A DNA stretch of 64,000 nucleotides from Peromyscus leucopus (Eukaryota; Chordata; Mammalia; Rodentia; Cricetidae), in contig NC_051079.1 in NCBI RefSeq assembly GCF_004664715.2, forward strand, positions 60,318,660 to 60,382,659. Reading direction: 5' to 3'. Of this stretch, positions 59,617 through 64,000 are shown in pieces. The notes below the pieces were generated by a model, which was not told where the DNA came from, did not search any database, and saw nothing but the letters and a program-made list of their open reading frames with translations. Both the position numbers and the translations under genes were made by a program. Numbering within the stretch: position 1 is the first letter of the stretch; each line of letters starts with the position of its first letter.

Positions 59617-60398
59617 AATGTATAATATATTGTGTTTAATTATATATGTATATAATGCACCCATTTAATATATGTTCATTTATACATATGTGTGTATATT
59701 TTATATATGATATCTCTGTGTGTGTGTTTGTGTGGTTTGTGTGGTGAGGATAATATCATACACAAACACATACACTGAACTAGGAATTGGTATTGCATAG
59801 TACAAGTTACATCACAGTTATTAAAGATGAGATTTTCTTATTGTTCATTATCCACCTTCATATCCACAGAAGTTCTTTAGCCATAGTGGCAAAACCTAAA
59901 CATTTGTTAGGAAAATAAAAAGATACAGATGAAATGTAAAAGTTCTGATTAAAAGCTAGGCATCAAAATAGCTATATGGGTTAGAGAAGGGTGCATGACC
60001 TTGGGTGAAACTATCTCATAAAAGCTCCATGAAAAAAACCCAACCTGAACTGCTCCTCAAAGCATGAAGAGACCTTCAGAAACCCCAGAATTTCCAAGTA
60101 ATTCACCATCAAACTCCCACTACCTACTAGAGAACAGTGCTAAGCAATTTGAAAATGCAAAGCACGGATTATGACAGGCTCTTGTTACATATGACCTCAT
60201 AATTCAGTAAAGGTCACAGAACACAAATACAACATGTTAGAAACTACTGAAATGGGAAAAAAGCATTCGAGTGAGAAGTCTGAACATGACTTCTAGAGGT
60301 TATATTAGAATAAGTTTTTTGGTTTAGTTCTTATGTATTAATACTAACTAAACATTGATGACAGGGTAGATGGATGAGAAGAAAAGTTCACTCTAAGA
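59617..60398. other. AT-rich non-coding sequence
   Basis: Further TATA- and TGTG-rich low-complexity sequence to about 59735, then unique sequence with nothing recognised. Confidence 0.4.
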
Positions 60399-60596
60399 CA
60401 GCGGTTCTCAATCTGGAGGTTGGGGGTCACATATCATATATCCTGCATATCAGATATTTACATTACAATTGATGGCAATAGCAAAATTTCAGTTATGAAG
60501 CAGCAACAAAATAATTTGATGATTGGGGGTCATTACAACAAGAAGAATTGTATTAAAGGGTCGCAGCTTTAGGAAGGTTGAGAATCACTATTGTAA
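60399..60596. mobile_element. hAT MITE, SPIN/URR1-like
   Basis: Left end CAGCGGTTCTCAATCT and right end GGTTGAGAATCACTA are inverted copies of one another with a few changes. Flanks CTCTAAGA and TTGTAAGT could be a decayed 8-bp duplication, matching 5 of 8, close to the hAT preference for nTCTAGAn. The interior has ATCAGATATTTACATTACAA, GCAAAATTTCAGTTATGAAG and TATTAAAGGGTCGCAGC, which match what I recall of SPIN-type hAT elements. About 198 bp, too short to encode a transposase. Confidence 0.7.
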
Positions 60597-61051
60597 GTTG
60601 AAGAAGAAACAAAAGTACTTTCTATTACAAGCAAGAAATTCCCAATTTCAGGTGTTAACAGTGAAGTAGCATGTCCAGTATCCAGGACTTAGACATATTT
60701 AAGAGTAGATTTATTTTACTACTATTTATTCATCCAATGGTTATTGAATTTATTTTCATTGATACTGCTCTAGACACAAGAAATACAATAGTCAACAAAA
60801 TAGATTAAGGTCCTGAGGGAACATAGATGGTAAAGAGACAAAATAATTTCAGAAGTCAGAATTCCCTGAAAACAATGAAATCAGGTGAGTTATTCTCCGC
60901 CTCTGATCCTATCCATTAGCAAGGCAGCTATTTAAAATCCACAGACTAGATATTAACTTGGATTAAAAAAAAGTCATGAGAGATAAAGAGAATTGAAAAA
61001 TGGACTATGTTGGGCATGTCAAGGTCATGTCAGACTAAGAGCTTCACACAG
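60597..61051. other. Non-coding sequence with an L2-like trace
   Basis: 60700-60850 (TTCATCCAATGGTTATTGAA, CTGCTCTAGACACAAGAAAT, AGTCAACAAAATAG) resembles the antisense L2 3' end. Nothing else recognised. Confidence 0.4.
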
Positions 61052-61066
61052 CTCATGGGGAATTAT

Positions 61067-62479
61067 TATTTTTAAATGTTAAGATTTTATTTTTTATTGT
61101 GTTAGTTTTTTTCATTTTTCTTTATTAAGAAATTTTCTACTCACTCCACATTCTATTCACAGATCCCCCCTCCTCCCTCCTCCCACTCCCCAGCCCTTTT
61201 TCCCAAGCCACCCTGCATCCCCACATCCCCCAAATCGAGGTCTCCCATGGGGAGTTAGCAGAGCCCAACACACTGAGCCTAGGCAAGTCCAAGCCCCTTC
61301 CCACTGCACCAAGGCTGTGTAAGGTGTCACACCCCAGGCACTGGATTCCCAGAAGCCTGACCATAGACCAGGGATAGATCCTGATACCCCTGCCTGGGTC
61401 CTCCCCAAACAGATCGAGCCAAACAACCATCTTTCGTATCCAGAGGGCCTAGTCCAGTCCCATGGGGGCTCCACAGCCACCAGTCCACAGTTCATGGGCT
61501 TCCACTAGTATGGCCAGTCATCTCTGCACGTCCTCCCATCAAGATCTCGAGGTCCCTCGCCTGCAGAATCTCTCCTCTCACTCATCAATTGGATTCCCCG
61601 GAGCTCAGCCTGGCGCCTGGCTGTGGATCTCTGCATCTGCCTCCATCAGTCACTGGACAAAGGCTCTATGATGATGCTAGGTTATTTGCTAGGCCGGTCA
61701 CCAGAGTAGACCTGTCCAGTCACCCTCCGGACCACTACCAGCAGACCAAGGTGGGGGTCAACCTTGTGGATTTCTGAGAGCCTCCTCAACACCCTGCCTC
61801 TTCCTATTCCCATGATGTCCTCATGTATCATGGTATCTTCCTCCCTTCCCTCCCACTCTGTCCCTGTTCCAGCTTGACCCTCCCATTTCCCTGTATTCTC
61901 ATTCCCCACTCCTTGCCCTCTTCTACCCCCAACACCCAGTCCACTCATGTAGATCTCATCCACTTCTCTTTTGCAAGGGTCATCCATGTGTCCTTTCTAG
62001 GGTCTTTCCTGTTAGCTAGCCTCTCTGGAGTTGTGGGTTGCAGTCTGGCCATCCCTCCCCTCACATTTAGTATCCACTTATGAGTGAGTACATACTACGT
62101 TTGTCCTTCTGAGTCTGGGTTACCTCACTCAAGATGATATTTTCTGGTTCCATCCATTTGCCTGCAAATTTCATGATATCATTGTTTTTTACTGCTGAGT
62201 AGTACTCCATTGTGTATATGTGCCACATTTTCTTTATTCATTCTTCAGTTGAGGGGCATCTAGGTTGTTTCCAGGTTCTTGCTATTAGGAATAATGCTAA
62301 CATGAACATAGTTGAGCATGTGGCCTTGTGGTAAGATTGAGCATTCCTTGGGTATATGCCCAAGAGTGATATAACTGGGTCTTGAGGAAGACATATTCTC
62401 AATTTTCTGAAAAACAGCCATACTGATTTCCAGAGTGGCTGTACAAGTTTGCATTCCCACCAACAGTGGAGGAGTGTTC
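61067..62479 (-). mobile_element. 5'-truncated L1, minus strand, 15-bp duplication
   Basis: The T-rich 3' tail is at 61067-61135, the G-rich 3' UTR tract appears as its C-rich face at 61165-61205, and the end of ORF2 lies at about 62070-62479. The duplication CTCATGGGGAATTAT lies at 61052-61066 and 62480-62494, identical. About 1.41 kb survives; the rest of the L1 was never inserted. Several frames, up to 112 codons at 61157-61495, are inside the 3' UTR and are not genes. Confidence 0.96.
62070..62479 (-). pseudogene. L1 ORF2 C-terminal remnant
   Basis: The end of ORF2 read on the minus strand. The frame at 62399-62680 holds the HSSTVGGNANLYSHSGNQYG block, in ORF2 up to 62479 and then non-L1 flank. 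The frame at 62260-62484 is a shifted reading of the same region. Indels break the reading frame. No endonuclease or reverse transcriptase domain. Confidence 0.8.
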
Positions 62480-62494
62480 CTCATGGGGAATTAT

Positions 62495-63154
62495 AATCAA
62501 GGTCAAAACAATCAGAGACATTTTATCACATTTTACCAACCCTACGGTCCTGAGGTTGGTGCTGGAACATGAACTGTGTGTTATGGGTCCACAGTGTAAC
62601 AGTGCCGTGTCATCCAAGCCAGAAAACAATGGATATGTCTCATGGAGCAGAACTGCTGCTACTTCAGTACTGAGTTTCATGTTGTGCCATCTGCATGCAA
62701 CTGAAGCACAGTAAGCTCATAAATCAGCTGATGGTGAAGCAGAAGTTAAATAAATCAACAAAACATGCCCCCTTCTAAAAGGAGAGTCTGAGGAGCACTT
62801 TTTTATAATGATGACTACTATCATTTATTGTGTTTTAAATATCTCATTCTATTCTACCTGGATCTCTGTGTGTTATATTATCATTATCCCTATTTTAAAA
62901 GAATGGAACTGTACATTGTCATAGTCACGTGGGTGGAAAAAGTCAGAGCTACTTCTGGAATGGGATGCTTTTGACTGTTAACACCAATGCTCTTCACTCT
63001 GCTCCTCCCTGTCTGTGTGTATTGCAGTTTAAATATTGAAGCAGTTCTCCCTGAACATCAAGGCATTGAAAGCACTGTTTCTATCCTATTGAGAGGTTTT
63101 TGGATAATGAGAACACTAACTTATCAGTGAATTAGTCAGCTGATGAGTTCATAG
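62495..63154. other. Unique non-coding sequence with a MIR-like trace
   Basis: 62812-62930 (CTACTATCATTTATTGTG, ATCATTATCCCTATTTTAA) resembles antisense MIR. Nothing else recognised. Confidence 0.4.
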
Positions 63155-63470
63155 CTGAATGGGCCATTACAAGATGGGCTATGATTGGAGAAGGTGGGTC
63201 ATGAGGGAGCATGCCTTTGAACATCATACCTTGTCTGCTATCCCTCCCTCTTACTTTGGTGGCAGGCATGAGGTGAGCCGCCTCTCTTTGCCATGTCCTT
63301 TATACCATAATGTGCCTCCTCACCACAGAACCAGGGATATAGAGACAAGCGACTATGGACTGAAACAGCTGAAATCATGATCCAGAATGAAAGTCTTCTC
63401 CTTCAAATTGTTTCTGCCAGACTTTTTGTCATAGCAACTCAAAGTTAGCAGTGGCTAACACAATGTTTGT
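63155..63470 (+). mobile_element. MaLR-like LTR, sense, diverged
   Basis: GGCAGGCATGAGGTGAGCCG, GCCATGTCCTTTATACCATA, TGTGCCTCCTCACCACAGAA, GCGACTATGGACTGAAACAG and TTGTCATAGCAACTCAAAGT follow the 3' half of MaLR-type LTRs. Confidence 0.5.
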
Positions 63471-64000
63471 CTGTCTCACTATATCTTGAATCCCTTGAGG
63501 CAAAGGACATAGTTTTTCCAGCTTTGTTCAATTAGTACTTGGTACATAATATAATTTTAGCGAATACTGGAAAGATAATTCAGAGATAACAACAAAAAGG
63601 ATTGTGTATTATTGAATGGGAGAGAATAACTAGAAGAGGAAAAACAATTTTGAAAAGTAGTGATGTAAATAAACCGAGGACAAGTATCAAAATGGTGATG
63701 ATACAAACAGGAAAAGCAAGGGCTTAAGAAAAATTGTTACAAGGTGGAACTTCCAGATTTGGTGACAGGTTAGATATGAAAATCTAGGAAAAAGGAATAA
63801 ATAATAATATTGGTGCTGGAAGCTCAGAAACTAGGGCCTATGGGCCCTCTACAAGGAGATGTCCAGGCAGAAGACACTTGGAGATGTGCCAAATAATACT
63901 CCCATATCTCATGTGGTCTGATTTCAATTGTATAAAGACATTGTGAAATGGCACCAACATTTCCTTGGAGTGTTGGAAATATGGGCTGAACGGGAGAGCT
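63471..64000. other. Non-coding sequence to window end
   Basis: 63475-63580 (AATCCCTTGAGGCAAAGGAC, AGTACTTGGTACATAAT) is weakly like the sense L2 or MIR 3' end. The rest is unrecognised. Confidence 0.35.

Noticed and set aside
61137..61495. 97- and 112-codon minus-strand frames
   Set aside because: They lie in the G-rich 3' UTR of the truncated L1, after the ORF2 stop.
1..64000. tRNA, U6, 5S, 7SK or snoRNA genes
   Set aside because: Only SINE heads derived from tRNA or 7SL were seen; no intact RNA gene was recognised by eye. A covariance-model search would be decisive.

Overview
This 64-kb window looks like gene-free nuclear DNA from a muroid rodent, most likely a cricetid (hamster, vole or deer-mouse group). 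That guess rests on the B1 SINE subtype, the rodent-type L1 3' UTR sequence and a group of rodent LTRs, all recognised from memory and not by a search. The sequence is AT-rich. I see no credible protein-coding gene, CpG island, tRNA, rRNA or snRNA. Open frames longer than about 60 codons are random, low-complexity, or decayed L1.

Layout. 440-2175 is the 3' part of a sense L1 interrupted by a B1. 2180-5345 holds L1, B1 and ID-B1 fragments and a (CT)n tract. 5540-5854 is an antisense LTR. 6200-8150 is a very old L1 on the minus strand. 8600-13700 has SINEs, GATA, CA and homopurine tracts, and an LTR. 14505-22150 is dominated by minus-strand L1 3' UTRs, with one solo LTR (6-bp duplication) and two MaLR-like LTRs. 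23047-24448 is a young L1 with a twin-priming inversion and a 14-bp target-site duplication. 25109-25472 is an antisense LTR. 27240-33977 is an almost full-length but dead sense L1 (about 6.2 kb without its insertion), split by a 577-bp solo LTR with a perfect 6-bp duplication. 35350-40421 has an LTR and several B1s, three of them with clear target duplications. 41280-44078 is largely repeat-poor and includes a candidate conserved element. 44079-47013 has SINEs and a MaLR internal region plus 3' LTR. 47014-60398 is mostly unique sequence with ancient MIR, L2 and L1 scraps and a palindromic CA/TG tract. 60399-60596 is a hAT MITE resembling the SPIN/URR1 group. 61052-62494 is a 5'-truncated minus-strand L1 with a 15-bp duplication. 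63155-63470 is a MaLR-like LTR.

No genes act together here. The window is best read as a record of retrotransposition, with nested insertions that can be ordered in time. No new multi-gene system is visible. The most useful items are the twin-primed L1, the LTR built from internal duplications, the 239-bp tandem repeat fused to a beheaded L1 ORF1, the hAT MITE, and the unusual-structure DNA tracts. Family names come from recognition; borders without a target-site duplication are approximate to about 20-50 bases.
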